The translations under genes and the position numbers were made by a program. Shown piece after piece: positions 56,202-64,000 of a DNA stretch of 64,000 nucleotides. Below the pieces are notes generated by a model. The model ran no database searches, had not been told where the DNA came from, and saw only the letters and a list, made by a program, of their open reading frames with translations. Position 1 is the stretch's first letter. Each line of letters opens with the position of its first letter. The stretch covers positions 22,164 to 86,163 of the forward strand of contig CAWJDY010000057.1 in assembly GCA_963841705.1 (NCBI GenBank). The letters are read 5' to 3'. This stretch comes from VAZQ01 sp963841705 (GTDB lineage Bacteria; Pseudomonadota; Alphaproteobacteria; Rhizobiales; Xanthobacteraceae).

Positions 56202-56843
56202 GTGCGCCAGCACAAAGCTGGTGCGATCCAGCCGGTGAAAGTCCGGCCCAAGTAGGGAGTAGCGTCCGCTTGGTAGCGAGTGTTGCGTGGCCACTGGCGA
56301 CAGTGGTTGCGAAGCGTACACAGCGATTGCATGGGGTGTGGGATTGAGCCACGAAAGATCAGATATCGCAGGGGCCGAGAGTTTTTATTCGCTCGAAGGC
56401 AACATGTGCGGCACCGCTACGCGAGGTGCTGTCGCCCTGCCGGGGTCTAAGGCCACATCACGTGCAAAGGGATCGCATCGGAAGCTGGGAGGTCTCGCGT
56501 CCGGCCGTCAGAGTTGTGTGAGAGGGACGGTCCGCATCGGGAAGGTGAGGAGCCGAAGCCGATGATGCACGGGCACGAGAAGTCTGACCTTGCCATAGTA
56601 GCTGGGAAGCCGACGAACAAAGCGGAGCGATCCGCAGCGGAGTTGGTGGAGCGAAGGGCAGGGACCAAGGGGGATGCGCTCTGGTAAAGCACGCACTGGA
56701 CTCAGCGCCAGGCTCGCGTGGCACACGCACCGGAACGCATGCGGCAACTAACTTTGCCGTTCGGACCCGAGGTGGGAGCCGTATGCGGGAAAGCCGCACG
56801 TACGGATCTGGGCGGGGGGCGCGAGGTAACTCGCGTCCCTACC
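56202..56843 (+). mobile_element. Group II intron, ORF-deleted
   Basis: The 5' end reads GTGCGCCAGCACAAAGC and continues TGGTGCGATCCAGCCGGTGA, AAGTCCGG, as in bacterial group II introns. At the 3' end domain V is seen at 56776-56808 (GAGCCGTATGCGGGAAAGCC to GTACGGATC), followed by a domain VI hairpin (GCGCGAG/CTCGCG) and a terminal CTAC. The total, about 640 nt, is far below the roughly 1.9-2.5 kb of an intact element because most of the reverse transcriptase gene in domain IV is missing. The intron sits directly after a TGA in the preceding frame. It might still splice with a maturase supplied in trans. Confidence 0.85.
56562..56747 (+). pseudogene. Group II intron reverse transcriptase/maturase remnant
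   Basis: ATG 56562 opens a frame reading MMHGHEKSDLAIVAGKPTNK and then ERSAAELVERRAGTKG, the usual N-terminus of these intron-encoded proteins. A TAA at 56685-56687 interrupts it at a position where relatives have Gln, and the frame then continues with STHWTQRQARV and ERMRQ, matching the next conserved region. At 56747 the homology stops and the sequence jumps to domain V. So there is one nonsense codon plus a deletion of the catalytic domains. Confidence 0.8.
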
Positions 56844-56891
56844 GCGAAATTTCCGCAACCCGCGTGCTGCGCTGCATGAGTCGGCTGCCGA

Positions 56892-56919
56892 GAAAAAAGG
56901 CCGCTCGTTGTGAGCGGCC
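56892..56919 (-). terminator. Isolated intrinsic terminator on the minus strand
   Basis: Read on the minus strand, GGCCGCTC and GAGCGGCC (8-bp stem, 5-nt loop) are followed by TTTTTTC. It is a good rho-independent terminator but no minus-strand gene ends close by; the nearest upstream on that strand is the sulfite/ba3 operon, which ends at 58108. It may be left from a lost gene. Confidence 0.6.
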
Positions 56920-57455
56920 CAGTTTAGAGGAAACGCCCAAGGAGGGCAGCGGCAACGCACGAGCGCTGCCGCACCGCAGTGTTAGCGCAACTTGGTGACG
57001 CTCGTGTGTCGCGGACGGCACGCATTACCAAGCTCGCATTTTGAGGCTGAGTGGGCGCGCTATCAGGCTCGCTCGTGCTTCTCGTTTGGCCGCACTAAAC
57101 AAGGCGAAGGGCCATCGAGGTATACTCGATGGCCCCGGCCGAGTTCTCCCCGGCTTCGCCGGTTTGCCGCCTTTGAGGAAAACAGGCTGGTCGCATTGGG
57201 CCGCTGCGTCAACTCGCTCACCTGGGGGGCTCCACAACAATTTCTCGCTCACCTTCCTCTTTGTCTTGAACGGCCTACTCAGACTTTCGATCCGCGGAGC
57301 GCTGAACGCTGCAGCTACTCGGGCAGTGGCTGTGGATAACGGTGCACAAGTCATGCATTTCATCAGAACGTCACATAAGGCGGCTCGATTCGGCAGAACT
57401 CGCAACGGTTGAAAGGTCGAGGCGCATATTTATCGCCGTGCGCGGATGTAGGAGA
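56920..57455. other. Intergenic stretch with one palindrome, no gene recognised
   Basis: No coding sequence is recognised between the intron/terminator and the hypothetical gene at 57456. One perfect 10-bp-stem palindrome lies at 57109-57135 (GGGCCATCGA and TCGATGGCCC around GGTATAC). The rest is ordinary GC content with several short frames. It belongs to the decaying accessory patch that begins with the mer genes. Confidence 0.5.
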
Positions 57456-57806
57456 ATGTTGTTTCGGACTTCGGTGGAAAGCGAGCCTAGCGCGTTCCGG
57501 CCAGACACGATCGCACTGCTGGCTGCTGCGCTCGAGGATACGTTGCACCAGTTAGGCTTGCTCGATCGCAATGATCCTAACGTTACCAAGATAGCCAAAA
57601 AGATCATCGAGCTTGCGCGTCTAGGAGAACGCGATCCCCTCCGGCTGCGGGACAGGGCTATTGAGTTGTTACAATCTCAGGAGTGCGAACGCGCTCCGGC
57701 TCGCTATGCCGCCGAGGAAGGCTGGCGGCACGCCGACGAGGCGCTCGGCCTTGAGGAGCCCAACTCTGATGCAATTACTCGCCGACGAGATGATCGATTG
57801 AGCTAA
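57456..57806 (+). CDS. Hypothetical small protein of a Hyphomicrobiales family
   Basis: From ATG 57456 the frame encodes 116 residues. The middle, FRPDTIALLAAALEDTLHQL and IAKKIIELARLGERDPLRLR, resembles a widespread short family with an F-(D/R)-P-(E/D)-T/A start and A-x-x-G-E-R-D-P-x-x-L end, found in many rhizobial genomes and without known function. The C-terminal 50 residues (CERAPARYAAEEGWRHADEA onward) are not part of that core and may be an extension. GTAGGAG precedes the ATG closely. Confidence 0.55.
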   Translation: MLFRTSVESEPSAFRPDTIALLAAALEDTLHQLGLLDRNDPNVTKIAKKIIELARLGERDPLRLRDRAIELLQSQECERAPARYAAEEGWRHADEALGLEEPNSDAITRRRDDRLS

Positions 57807-58107
57807 ACCTATGCTCCTCTTTTGCTGCGGTGCATGAGTTCGGAATTGACACGGAAGAGCATCCTCAATGCCGGCCCGTTAGGTCTGCTTTCAGGGGTGC
57901 TGCGGATACGAGATCCGCGCGCGATGAAAGCCGAACCAGCAGCCTCTTCCAAACGTGGCGATGAAGGGCGTGCCGGTCGAGATCGTTAGGCTGCGGTCGT
58001 CCACTGCTAATAGGCCGATCCCGCATGGGTGTCGGCGCGTTCAGGCTCGCGCGCAGGGCAAATTCAACTGAGATCCTGTCGTTAGGGGATGCAGGCAGTC
58101 CGCCGTG
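57807..58107. other. Intergenic stretch, no gene recognised
   Basis: The 301 bp separating the hypothetical gene from the end of the sulfite/ba3 operon have no recognisable coding sequence or strong hairpin. It forms the right border of the accessory patch. Confidence 0.45.
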
Positions 58108-58974
58108 TTATCGCGCCGCGACGCCTCCGGCTCTCGTCGCACCGGCGCCCGCGCCGTAGAACACGGCGACCGCCTGCATTTCATCCGGCGAGAGCTGCCT
58201 GGCGATAATTCGCATCTGCTCGAAGATATCGTTCTGGCGCAGGCCCTGCGCGAAGGCCACAAGCTGCGTTTCGATGTAGTTCGCTTGCTGCCCTCGCAGA
58301 GTAGGCGCTCCGAGCTTGTAGCCGCCGGGACCGTGGCAGGCCGAGCAGGGCGGGATGCCGCGCTGCGGATCGCCGGCAAATACCAGGCGCTTCGCGGGAT
58401 CGGACTCCCTCAGGCTGCGGCCCGACTCCGGCACACGATCGCCGCTCGGCGGCGGCAGCCCGCCAGGCTGGGTCGCGACATAGGCCGCCACATCGGCAGA
58501 ATCCTCAAGCGAGAGCGCTTGACCGATCGCGTTCATGGCGCCCCACGACCGCTTTCCGGAACGAAAATCGTCGAGTTGCTTGTAGATGACCGCCGCGTCC
58601 ATCCCGGCAAGCGTGGGATAGAGCCCGGATTGGCTCACCCCGTGGTCACCGTGACAAGCCGTGCAATTGAGGGCGACAAATGCGCCGTGCTTGGGATCAC
58701 CGGCGGCAATCTGGTCGAGCGTGGTGCTGGTCCAGGCGATGCGTGTGGGCGCAACCAGGGCCGGCTTTGGCTCGGCCGCGGGGCCGGTGTCGGCGGTGAT
58801 GCCAAGGCCGCGACAAATTGCGCTCCAGAGGTCGAGGGTGGGGCCGCCCTGCTGATAACGGGCGAGAACGCCGAAGCCGAGCACGGCCGCAACGATAATG
58901 ATGGCCGCCACCGTGCCCCAGCCGATTTTTGGCCAGGGATTGTAAGCTTGGAGGGTGCCCTGCTCGTGCGCCAC
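58108..58974 (-). CDS. Membrane-anchored diheme cytochrome c of the ba3 operon
   Basis: The 288-residue protein has a single N-terminal helix (GWGTVAAIIIVAAVLGFGVL) that anchors it facing the periplasm and two cytochrome c domains with CTACH at 104-108 and CSACH at 210-214. Later residues IRMIARQL-type segment (QMRIIARQLSPDEMQAVAVF) resembles the cytochrome c4 family. It starts at GTG 58974, overlapping the last base of the oxidase subunit I stop (TAGTG). As last gene of the operon it probably donates electrons to the CuA site of the ba3 oxidase. Confidence 0.9.
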   Translation of the reverse strand: MAHEQGTLQAYNPWPKIGWGTVAAIIIVAAVLGFGVLARYQQGGPTLDLWSAICRGLGITADTGPAAEPKPALVAPTRIAWTSTTLDQIAAGDPKHGAFVALNCTACHGDHGVSQSGLYPTLAGMDAAVIYKQLDDFRSGKRSWGAMNAIGQALSLEDSADVAAYVATQPGGLPPPSGDRVPESGRSLRESDPAKRLVFAGDPQRGIPPCSACHGPGGYKLGAPTLRGQQANYIETQLVAFAQGLRQNDIFEQMRIIARQLSPDEMQAVAVFYGAGAGATRAGGVAAR

Positions 58975-60614
58975 TATTTTAGCTCCGCACTGATACCCTG
59001 AAGCGTCACGTCGTAGGCAGGCACCGAGGATTTCAGAAACAGGAACTGTCCAATCGGATAGCCGTAGGCGAACACCATCAGCACCAGCAGGATGGCGTTC
59101 CACAGTGCGAAGCCGTTCAAGGACGCGGGAACGGTTCTGGGCGGGTTGACCGCAAGCGCATAGCGCAGCGGTTCCGAGAGCCGTCTTTCGCCGAGCTGCG
59201 AGCGCACCAGGATGGTAATCAGCAAGATTGCAGACACGAGCAGGATCAATCCGCCGATGACCGATATGATGACCAGCGGACCCATTGGGGCGACGAACGG
59301 ATCGTTGTAGTCGAAGGCAGCGACGCGCCGCGGCATTCCCATCACCCCGGTGATGTGCCAGGGGATGGTGAGGATCAACATGCCCGCGAACCACAGCCAG
59401 AGCTGCCAGCCCGCCAGCGCCTTGGACCGCAGCGGCCGGCCGGTGATGCGCGGCCACATCTCGTAGGCAATTGCGAAATACATGATGACGACGGCGCCTC
59501 CCCAGATCAGATGGAAATGCGCTGTCACCCACGCCGTATTGTGAATCATGTTGTTCATGGCGTAGCTCATGTTGATGAGCCCGCCGAACCCGCCGAGACC
59601 GAGCATCACCAGCGAGAAGGCCACCGCCAGAACCATCGGCTCCTGCCACGGCAGCGCCCAGATCCAACCCAGCAGCCCGCGCCCGCCGCGCGCCCGTCCG
59701 GCGATTTCCAGGCTAGCGCAGATCGAGAATACCGTCAGCAGCGTCGGCAGCGCAACAAAGAAGGTCAGGAACGATTGCAGGAACTTGAATCCTGCACCAA
59801 TATCCGGATCTTGGAAGAGGTGGTGCAATCCGACCGGAACCGAGAACACGATAAACATAATGAAAGTGAGCCGCCCCGCCGTGTCGCTGTAGAGGCGTCC
59901 GCCGGCGGCTTGCGGGACCAACGTATAGAAGGCGATGTAGGCCGGCATCAGCCAGAAATAGACGATGGCGTGCAGCGTCACGGTGAAGAGCGTGCGGCCA
60001 AGCGCGGCATTGATCTGCGTGGTAATGCCGAGCGCCTGCGGGATCAGGACAAAAAGAAGTTCGATGATGACGCCGCTCGCCGCCCACGCCCATAGAATTG
60101 CCGTCGCGGTGATCGCGAACATGGCGAGCGGCACCGGTTGGCCTGGATTGTCGCGCTTCCAGGCCGACATGTTGTAGATCATCAGCACGACCCAGATCAT
60201 CGAGCCGCCGATCAGGAGGAGGGCGCCAAAGTAGTACCAGGGACTCGCCAGCAGCGGCGGGTAGAAGGTGTAGAGCACCGTTGCGCGGCCCAAGAGGACG
60301 ATGACCGCCGCCATCACGGCGCCGACCACGCAGATCGCGAACCCGATCCACGCCGCGATGACGCCGCGCACGGGACGGCCCAGGCTGGTCGCGGTCACCG
60401 CATAGCCAAAGCCCATCGCGAAGAACGTGGTGACGGCATAGGCCATCACCGTGCCGTGCAGCGTGACCGACGTGTAATAGGCGTTGGTGTCGTCAAGCGG
60501 CGCCGGCAACGGGCTGCGCATCAGCATCTGCCAGGCGCCAAGCACGATCGCTGGCAAGAACACGGCAAACGCGACCCAGAAGTGATAGAGCGCGAGGCGG
60601 CTACTGTTTTGCAC
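58974..60614 (-). CDS. Heme-copper oxidase subunit I, ba3 (B-family) type
   Basis: The 546-residue catalytic subunit reduces O2 and pumps protons. The low-spin heme ligand is in VTLHGTVMAYAVTT, the CuB histidine and crosslinked tyrosine in TLHAIVYFWLMPAYIAFY, further CuB ligands in VGLHHLFQDP, and the heme ligands in VTAHFHLIWGG. The HAIVYFW version (in place of HPEVY) and the ELAGRARGGRGL-like loop identify the B family, like Thermus ba3. The canonical K-channel is probably used. GTG 60614 (AAAGGA 6 nt upstream) is preferred over TTG 60629; it overlaps the end of subunit II by 14 bases. High O2 affinity is known for this family. Confidence 0.93.
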   Translation of the reverse strand: MQNSSRLALYHFWVAFAVFLPAIVLGAWQMLMRSPLPAPLDDTNAYYTSVTLHGTVMAYAVTTFFAMGFGYAVTATSLGRPVRGVIAAWIGFAICVVGAVMAAVIVLLGRATVLYTFYPPLLASPWYYFGALLLIGGSMIWVVLMIYNMSAWKRDNPGQPVPLAMFAITATAILWAWAASGVIIELLFVLIPQALGITTQINAALGRTLFTVTLHAIVYFWLMPAYIAFYTLVPQAAGGRLYSDTAGRLTFIMFIVFSVPVGLHHLFQDPDIGAGFKFLQSFLTFFVALPTLLTVFSICASLEIAGRARGGRGLLGWIWALPWQEPMVLAVAFSLVMLGLGGFGGLINMSYAMNNMIHNTAWVTAHFHLIWGGAVVIMYFAIAYEMWPRITGRPLRSKALAGWQLWLWFAGMLILTIPWHITGVMGMPRRVAAFDYNDPFVAPMGPLVIISVIGGLILLVSAILLITILVRSQLGERRLSEPLRYALAVNPPRTVPASLNGFALWNAILLVLMVFAYGYPIGQFLFLKSSVPAYDVTLQGISAELK

Positions 60615-61191
60615 AGCTGGTCCTTTCAACTGGGCTCAAGTCCGGGAATTGGTCCCTCGGCACCGCCTTGACCCGCGCCCACATGCCATGGTGGCCGTAG
60701 CCGCAGAATTCATTGCACGGCATATCGTAGACACCGGGCCGGCTGAAGGCGGTACGAACTTCTGCGATGTAACCCGGCACGACCATTGTGTTCACGTTGG
60801 TGGCGGGAAGCAAAAAGCCGTGAATCACATCGGTGCTGGTGATGCGGAATTTCACCGGCGTATCGACCGGAACCTGCGCGCAATCCGGCACGAAGGAATA
60901 TTGCTCGCCGATCAGCCTGACAGTGACGGATCCGTCGGGCTCGGGGGCGGTACCAAGATTGCTTTCGGCAAACTCGCCGCCGAGGTGCAGGGTGGTGGGA
61001 ACGATGGTCTCCACATTGCTGGGCGGATGCAGTGCATGGGTGGCGCCCGTCACCACCATGATCACCATCATTACCGTCAGCATTCCAAGCATGACCGTGA
61101 GCCACCGGTCCTCCGTCCGGCTGACCTCATCCTCCGGAACGATTCCGTCCGGGAGTGGCCGCTTCAGCGGATCGGTGACATTGTCAGCCAA
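60601..61191 (-). CDS. Cytochrome c oxidase subunit II (CuA), ba3 type
   Basis: The 196-residue subunit has one membrane helix (LTVMLGMLTVMMVIMVVTGA) and a cupredoxin domain with a complete CuA site: His124 (DVIHGFLL), Cys159 and Cys163 (PCNEFCGYGHHGM), His167 and Met170. It takes electrons from cytochrome c in the periplasm. No ATG is in range; TTG 61191 with GAGAGGA just upstream gives a suitable N-terminus (MADNVTDPLKR). It overlaps the subunit IIa gene by 8 bases and subunit I by 14. Confidence 0.92.
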   Translation of the reverse strand: MADNVTDPLKRPLPDGIVPEDEVSRTEDRWLTVMLGMLTVMMVIMVVTGATHALHPPSNVETIVPTTLHLGGEFAESNLGTAPEPDGSVTVRLIGEQYSFVPDCAQVPVDTPVKFRITSTDVIHGFLLPATNVNTMVVPGYIAEVRTAFSRPGVYDMPCNEFCGYGHHGMWARVKAVPRDQFPDLSPVERTSCAKQ

Positions 61192-61423
61192 CAGGTCCTC
61201 TCGGGATGAACAGGACGAAATAGAACAGGAGCCAGCCGACGAAGAGCAGGCCCGCCGAAATGCCAGCAAGGAGGAGCGCGCCGCGCGGGCCATGTTCCAG
61301 CATTTGGACGGCCGTATCCGGATCGATCGGCGCGGCGAGGTGGTCTATTGTGCCGGCGGCGGACATATGACGTTCTGTCGTGCCGTTGACGGGCGCATGC
61401 GGCCCACTCGGATCGGTCGACAT
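61184..61423 (-). CDS. Small single-helix oxidase subunit (subunit IIa-like)
   Basis: The 79-residue protein starts at ATG 61423 with AGGAGG 4 nt upstream. It has a soluble N-terminus and one C-terminal helix (GALLLAGISAGLLFVGWLLF then YFVLFIPRGPVG). Its length, single helix and position just before subunit II match the subunit IIa of ba3-type oxidases, which replaces the first helix lost from subunit II. The 8-base overlap with subunit II suggests coupled translation. Confidence 0.8.
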   Translation of the reverse strand: MSTDPSGPHAPVNGTTERHMSAAGTIDHLAAPIDPDTAVQMLEHGPRGALLLAGISAGLLFVGWLLFYFVLFIPRGPVG

Positions 61424-61431
61424 GATTCCTC

Positions 61432-62460
61432 CTATTGCGATCCCGCGACCGCGCCGGCCTCCCTGACCTGCTGGTAGTAGGCCGCGACCGCCGCAAGGTC
61501 TTGATCGTCGAGCTTCTTGGCGATCACTGCCATGGCGTCGGGACTGTTCGTGCGGAAACCTTTCCGCCACATCTGCAAGGTGAAGGCGATGTAGTGGGCG
61601 TATTGTCCGGCCAGGTATGGAATCACCGGCGGCTCGCCCGAGCCGCCGGGCCCGTGGCAATTGTCGCAATGCAGCCCATCCGGTCCCCCTGCCTTGGCGA
61701 GCTCCTCGCCGCGCTTGACGAGGGCGGGGGCGGCGGGCTTGAGCGGCAGGAATGGCGCGTTTTGGCTGGCGTAATAGGCTGCGGCGTCGGCAATACTGTC
61801 CGGCGTGAGCGAGAGTGCCTTGGCGATCGGGGTCATCAGCGCGCTGGTCCGGACCCCGGAGGCGAAGTCGCGCAACTGTTGGGCAAGATAGTAGGCCGGC
61901 TGTCCGGCGATGCGCGGAAAAGCGCCGCTCGCATCCGAGACTCCGTTGAAAGCGTGACACTGGGAGCAGGGCGGCGCACCGGTCGGCGTCCCTTGCGCCG
62001 CGATCACGGCGCCGTGCTTGGCGTCGGGTTGGCGGCCTGCGCTCAGAGACATTACGTTTTTCAGGTTCGCGAGGTAGTCGACGATTGCCGGAACGTCCTC
62101 CGCGGCGAAAGGGGCCTTGAAGAACTCGCGCATCTTGTTGACTTCATCCTGCCATTGGGCTCGTGAGAGTTTGGCCTGGTCCAGCACCATGCCGGCCGAG
62201 TGGCAGATAAGGCAGTCGTTGTTGATAGCGTCTGCCGCGCGACCGCCGGGAAAGGTGCCGTCGCTGCGGGGGAGCTTGACGCTAACCGAATGCAGGGTCA
62301 CGCCGCCGCCGGCAACGATTGAGGGAGCGGGCGCGACTTGGGGACCCTCCTCGGCGAACGCCGACTGGCCGGCCCACCCAGCTTGCATCGCGATCGCCAG
62401 CAGGATCACGCCGACCGCGGCGACGGTGCCGCCGGTAATGCGATCGGCTGATATGGTCAC
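61432..62460 (-). CDS. Triheme c-type cytochrome with SorB-like first domain
   Basis: The 342-residue exported cytochrome (signal at VAAVGVILLAIAMQAGWAGQ) has three CxxCH sites: CLICH at 83-87, CSQCH at 165-169 and CDNCH at 265-269. The first domain, with LSRAQWQDEVNKMREFF and the VPAIVDYLANLKN ending, resembles SorB, the heme subunit of sulfite dehydrogenase. The other two resemble cytochrome c4-type domains. It thus fuses the SorB part with two extra domains and could pass electrons on directly to the oxidase. GTG 62460 has AGGAGG 6 nt upstream. It lies between the sulfite dehydrogenase and the oxidase genes. Confidence 0.9.
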   Translation of the reverse strand: MTISADRITGGTVAAVGVILLAIAMQAGWAGQSAFAEEGPQVAPAPSIVAGGGVTLHSVSVKLPRSDGTFPGGRAADAINNDCLICHSAGMVLDQAKLSRAQWQDEVNKMREFFKAPFAAEDVPAIVDYLANLKNVMSLSAGRQPDAKHGAVIAAQGTPTGAPPCSQCHAFNGVSDASGAFPRIAGQPAYYLAQQLRDFASGVRTSALMTPIAKALSLTPDSIADAAAYYASQNAPFLPLKPAAPALVKRGEELAKAGGPDGLHCDNCHGPGGSGEPPVIPYLAGQYAHYIAFTLQMWRKGFRTNSPDAMAVIAKKLDDQDLAAVAAYYQQVREAGAVAGSQ

Positions 62461-62489
62461 GGATTTCCTCCTATTGTTTTGGTGGAATG

Positions 62490-63725
62490 TCAGGCGACCG
62501 TGAGCTGCACCCGCTCGATCACGTTGCGCATAAAGCCACCGCCGTTCCAGTTCGGCTCGGCCGGCTGGACCTCCCCCTTCGTATTGGTGCAGCGCACCAG
62601 CAGGGTCAGCGGTCCGGGTTGTGGCGCCGTTATCTGCATACTCCATTGGCGAAAGCTGTACGCCCCCTCGTCGCGGCCCAGGGCGGTCGTCTGCCAACTT
62701 TGTCCGCCGTCGGCCGACAGCTCCACCTGCGACACGCCGCAATCGCCGCCGAACGCAATCCCTCTGACCGGCATAGCCGCTCCGGACTGGACGGTCGTCG
62801 CGTTGGTGACATTGGTGAAAAAGGAGCGCGGCACCAGCCGACTGACCGGCACGGTCTTGAACCCCGTTTCCCCCGGCTTCACGCTCGCGTGGTGCGTGTC
62901 GGGAACGCGATACCCGATCTTCTCAAAGTAGTTCTGATCCGGCGCATCGAGCACCTCGATGTTGCTCAACATCTTGACCCAGTAGTCTGCATACCATCCC
63001 GGCACGATCAAACGCACTGGGAAGCCGTTCAGCAGCGGCAACTGCTCGCCGTTCATCTGGAAGGCCAGTATCACCTCGCCGTCACGCGCGTGGTCGATGT
63101 CGAGCGGTTTCATGAATTTGGGTGCTGCCTGCACGACCGGATCGTCCAAACCGCTGGATCGAACGGCGACAGCCCCGGCCTTGACACCCGCGCGATCGAG
63201 CACGTCGCGCAAGCGCACGCCGGTCCACCGCGCATTTCCCATCGCCCCGTTTTGCCATTGAGCACCGGACACCCGCGGCTGGAACAGACCGCGGGAATTG
63301 CCCGAGCATTGACAGACCGCCGCGACCTCGACCCGCGGCATCGCCAGCAGATCGGCAAGCGACAGCGAAAGCGCCTGATTGACGTGACCACGAACGTTAA
63401 CCCCGAATGCGGCCACGTCCACGTTTTCCGGGATCACCGCCCAATGCCAGCGCACAAAAAATTGGTCGTTTGGGGTGAATACGCCGCGATCGAATACCTC
63501 GAACGGCGTCTCGAGCAGGGGTGGCCGGGTGCGCTGCAAAATCATCCGCGCCTTCTGCGGGAAGGCGGTCGTCAACTCGCGCCGGTCCGGGCCGCCGGGC
63601 AGATCAAGATCGATAAAGGCGTCGGCCCAGGCTGGAAACGTCGCGACCATCCCGCCAAGGATGCCCGCGCTCTGAAGGAAACGACGACGACTTGGGGTGC
63701 AGATGAAGTGCTTGGAGACCTTCAT
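62490..63725 (-). CDS. Sulfite dehydrogenase/oxidase molybdopterin subunit (SorA-like)
   Basis: The 411-residue protein is Tat-exported (SRRRFLQSAGILGG at residues 12-25) and belongs to the sulfite-oxidase fold. The molybdenum-ligating cysteine is in AAVCQCSGNSRG (Cys140). Supporting blocks are NDQFFVRWHWAV, GNARWTGVRLRDVLDRAG, NGFPVRLIVPGWYADYWVKM and a C-terminal Mo-co dimerisation domain (VELSADGGQSWQTTALG). It oxidises sulfite to sulfate in the periplasm and passes electrons to a c-type heme, here the triheme cytochrome encoded 29 bp downstream. ATG 63725 (MKVSKHF) gives the Tat motif at the expected place. First gene of the operon. Confidence 0.92.
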   Translation of the reverse strand: MKVSKHFICTPSRRRFLQSAGILGGMVATFPAWADAFIDLDLPGGPDRRELTTAFPQKARMILQRTRPPLLETPFEVFDRGVFTPNDQFFVRWHWAVIPENVDVAAFGVNVRGHVNQALSLSLADLLAMPRVEVAAVCQCSGNSRGLFQPRVSGAQWQNGAMGNARWTGVRLRDVLDRAGVKAGAVAVRSSGLDDPVVQAAPKFMKPLDIDHARDGEVILAFQMNGEQLPLLNGFPVRLIVPGWYADYWVKMLSNIEVLDAPDQNYFEKIGYRVPDTHHASVKPGETGFKTVPVSRLVPRSFFTNVTNATTVQSGAAMPVRGIAFGGDCGVSQVELSADGGQSWQTTALGRDEGAYSFRQWSMQITAPQPGPLTLLVRCTNTKGEVQPAEPNWNGGGFMRNVIERVQLTVA

Positions 63726-64000
63726 GGCATCACCCGCCCTTCGATCGCCATCATAAGCCCTCTTACGCGATCGTCGCAACTGGATCATGATCGTCCCGGC
63801 TGCGGCGGCGACGTGAGGCTTCACCGTCTTGGCAGCTAGAGAGTTGAAGCTGGTTGTCTGCAGGATCTCGCGCGCCAGCGCTTGGCACCGATTGTTCTCG
63901 TTTGCGATTTCTTGCTCGAAAGAGAACGGGAGGTTTGGCTTGTGCCATCGGGTCGTGGAAACGTCGAAACCGTCCTCTAGTAATCGCCCACCTACGATCT
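63726..64000. other. Upstream region of the sulfite/ba3 operon, no gene recognised
   Basis: The 275 bp to the right edge contain no convincing coding sequence on either strand. As the leader of the minus-strand operon it should contain its promoter, but no clear -35/-10 pair or operator palindrome was identified. The left part (63750-63800) has the highest A+T content. Confidence 0.45.

Overview
The window is GC-rich DNA that is almost certainly from an alphaproteobacterium of the Hyphomicrobiales (Bradyrhizobium/Xanthobacteraceae-like). This rests on the gene repertoire (two YdcH/DUF465 proteins, orphan Bug/TctC solute receptors, GluQ-RS, a PDR-type reductase, many Rieske, VOC and amidohydrolase proteins), on frequent GTG/TTG starts, and on many short GC-rich palindromic repeats of the kind common in that group. 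No rRNA, tRNA or CRISPR array was seen. The assignment is inference from family content; no search was run.

Layout. 1-4.2 kb: the 3' part of a multi-cluster ferredoxin-like protein, a repeat tract, lgt, and a p-hydroxycinnamoyl-CoA hydratase/lyase. 4.4-11.8 kb: an IorB-like molybdenum hydroxylase followed by a diheme cytochrome c, a molybdopterin (BisC-type) oxidoreductase divergent from a metallo-beta-lactamase-fold protein, and a two-domain VOC protein. 11.9-19.3 kb: a fumarylacetoacetate-hydrolase-family enzyme, the first Rieske / small protein / amidohydrolase cassette, an iron-type ABC permease and binding protein, and a PDR-type reductase. 19.8-29 kb: two DUF465 genes, a TctC receptor, an RND efflux pump with its adaptor, a VapBC-like toxin-antitoxin pair, purE and a glycerophosphodiesterase. 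29-46.5 kb: fused indolepyruvate oxidoreductase, VOC protein, FAD monooxygenase, the three subunits of 4-hydroxybenzoyl-CoA reductase, two acyl-CoA ligases, another VOC protein, a homoprotocatechuate 2,3-dioxygenase and gluQ. 46.6-53.8 kb: a GMC oxidoreductase with the second Rieske / small protein / amidohydrolase cassette, then an MFS transporter, an MBL hydrolase and another TctC receptor. 54-57.8 kb: a decaying accessory patch with merR-merTPF, a merA stub of about ten codons, two small mer-associated genes and an ORF-deleted group II intron. 58.1-63.7 kb: a tight six-gene minus-strand operon joining sulfite dehydrogenase, c-type cytochromes and a ba3-type terminal oxidase.

How the genes fit together. 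The central theme is aromatic acid use: hydratase/lyase, hydroxybenzoate-type CoA ligase and 4-hydroxybenzoyl-CoA reductase would carry p-coumarate towards benzoyl-CoA, while extradiol VOC dioxygenases, an FAD hydroxylase and an FAH-family hydrolase serve aerobic ring cleavage. Orphan ABC, TctC and MFS components suggest uptake of organic acids. The sulfite dehydrogenase/ba3 operon looks like a self-contained sulfite-to-oxygen electron chain.

The least explained item is the duplicated three-gene cassette (13.1-15.1 kb and 48.3-50.3 kb): an ACMSD-like amidohydrolase, a small helical protein of unknown family and a Rieske ferredoxin with an unusually long inter-ligand loop, in both copies in contiguous, overlapping or closely spaced genes. 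The second striking feature is a palindromic repeat element that has landed in frame inside the RND pump gene, while related repeats supply the stop codons of several genes.
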